From the NCBI GenBank assembly GCA_035361075.1, contig DAOSBX010000006.1:44493-108492 (forward strand): DNA of 64,000 bases, written 5' to 3'. The number at the start of each line of letters is the position of its first letter. Positions within the stretch are counted from its first letter, which is position 1. Positions 63,927 through 64,000 of the stretch are shown in pieces. Under the pieces are notes generated by a model. It was not told the origin of the DNA and did not search any database. It saw nothing but the letters and a program-made list of their open reading frames with translations. Origin of the DNA: Candidatus Hydrogenedens sp. Its GTDB lineage: Bacteria; Hydrogenedentota; Hydrogenedentia; Hydrogenedentales; Hydrogenedentaceae. A program made the translations under genes and the position numbers.

Positions 63927-64000
63927 CTACTTTATAATTCCTGGACAGTAGCCGTCTTCACCATCAGGGCAGGGATGATAACCACTCATGTTAAAGAATT
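63927..64000 (-). CDS. possible 3' end of a minus-strand gene, cut by window edge
   Basis: On the minus strand an open frame enters from the right edge and ends at TAG (63927-63929). It would encode FFNMSGYHPCPDGEDGYC followed by PGIIK. The Cys/Asp/Gly-rich tail could belong to an exported protein. With only 24 codons in view, chance cannot be excluded. Confidence 0.25.
   Translation of the reverse strand, partial: FFNMSGYHPCPDGEDGYCPGIIK

Noticed and set aside
1..64000. CRISPR arrays, tRNA, rRNA, insertion sequences, prophage or defence genes
   Set aside because: No regularly spaced direct repeats, cloverleaf-type segments, transposase motifs or phage genes were seen on either strand by reading. 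A covariance-model scan could still find a weak RNA gene.

Overview
The window is an AT-rich stretch of a Gram-negative-type bacterial chromosome. Signal peptides, a lipoprotein, phosphatidylethanolamine synthesis genes, a FecR-type sigma/anti-sigma pair and a Hanks-type kinase point to a diderm with complex envelope biology. The mix of ECF/FecR, DUF4838, DUF2723, a deoxyhypusine-synthase-like protein, and a cobalamin riboswitch over a beta-propeller surface protein resembles poorly cultured lineages around the PVC group and Hydrogenedentota. That placement is an inference from gene content only. Nothing in the window looks phage-borne or transposon-borne, and I found no tRNA, rRNA or CRISPR.

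Layout. 1-2.1 kb holds the end of an ECF sigma gene, its zinc-finger/FecR anti-sigma partner, and a structured non-coding stretch of hairpins. 2.1-10.5 kb holds three large exported proteins: a penicillin-acylase-family hydrolase, a DUF4838 lipoprotein, and a giant glycosidase-like protein divergent from it. 10.5-12.3 kb is a cobalamin riboswitch controlling a membrane-anchored beta-propeller/Ig protein, a plausible vitamin B12 capture protein. 12.35-17.0 kb holds alaS, a variant glycerophosphodiesterase and a deoxyhypusine-synthase-like gene. 17.3-33.6 kb is a long minus-strand block: queG, leuA, rpmE-prfA-prmC-radC-psd-pssA, a MauE/thioredoxin fusion, an ABC exporter with a TPR partner, a PLP-homeostasis gene, pheS-pheT, and two small coiled-coil division genes (ZapB-like, ZapA). 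33.7-43.5 kb is plus-strand housekeeping: DCC oxidoreductase, thioesterase, mtnA, cmk-recJ, a receiver protein, and pgsA-der-plsY followed by a DUF2723 protein.

43.6-49.2 kb holds a small secreted protein, a three-domain transporter/acyltransferase/acyl-ACP-ligase protein behind a MarR regulator, and a TIGR01777 epimerase. 49.2-54.6 kb is a minus-strand operon of trypsin-like protease-TPR, Ser/Thr kinase, thioredoxin-fold/TPR/CsgG-like protein and a small anchored protein, which looks like an uncharacterised envelope signalling system. 54.7-62.4 kb is a complete F1Fo ATP synthase operon (two small I/Z-type proteins, a, c, b, an atypical second b-type subunit, delta, alpha, gamma, beta, epsilon), followed by an RlmI-like methyltransferase. 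The last 450 bases hold inverted repeats and possibly the end of a minus-strand gene.

The most interesting observations are four. The ATP synthase c subunit has a glutamate in helix 1 exactly 33 residues before the helix-2 glutamate, as in two-carboxylate sodium rotors. A second b-type stator subunit carries an extra membrane segment and an extracytoplasmic insert. The B12 riboswitch expression platform contains a perfect 10-base anti-Shine-Dalgarno upstream of a BtuG-like propeller gene. The protease/kinase/CsgG-like operon forms a coherent but unnamed system.
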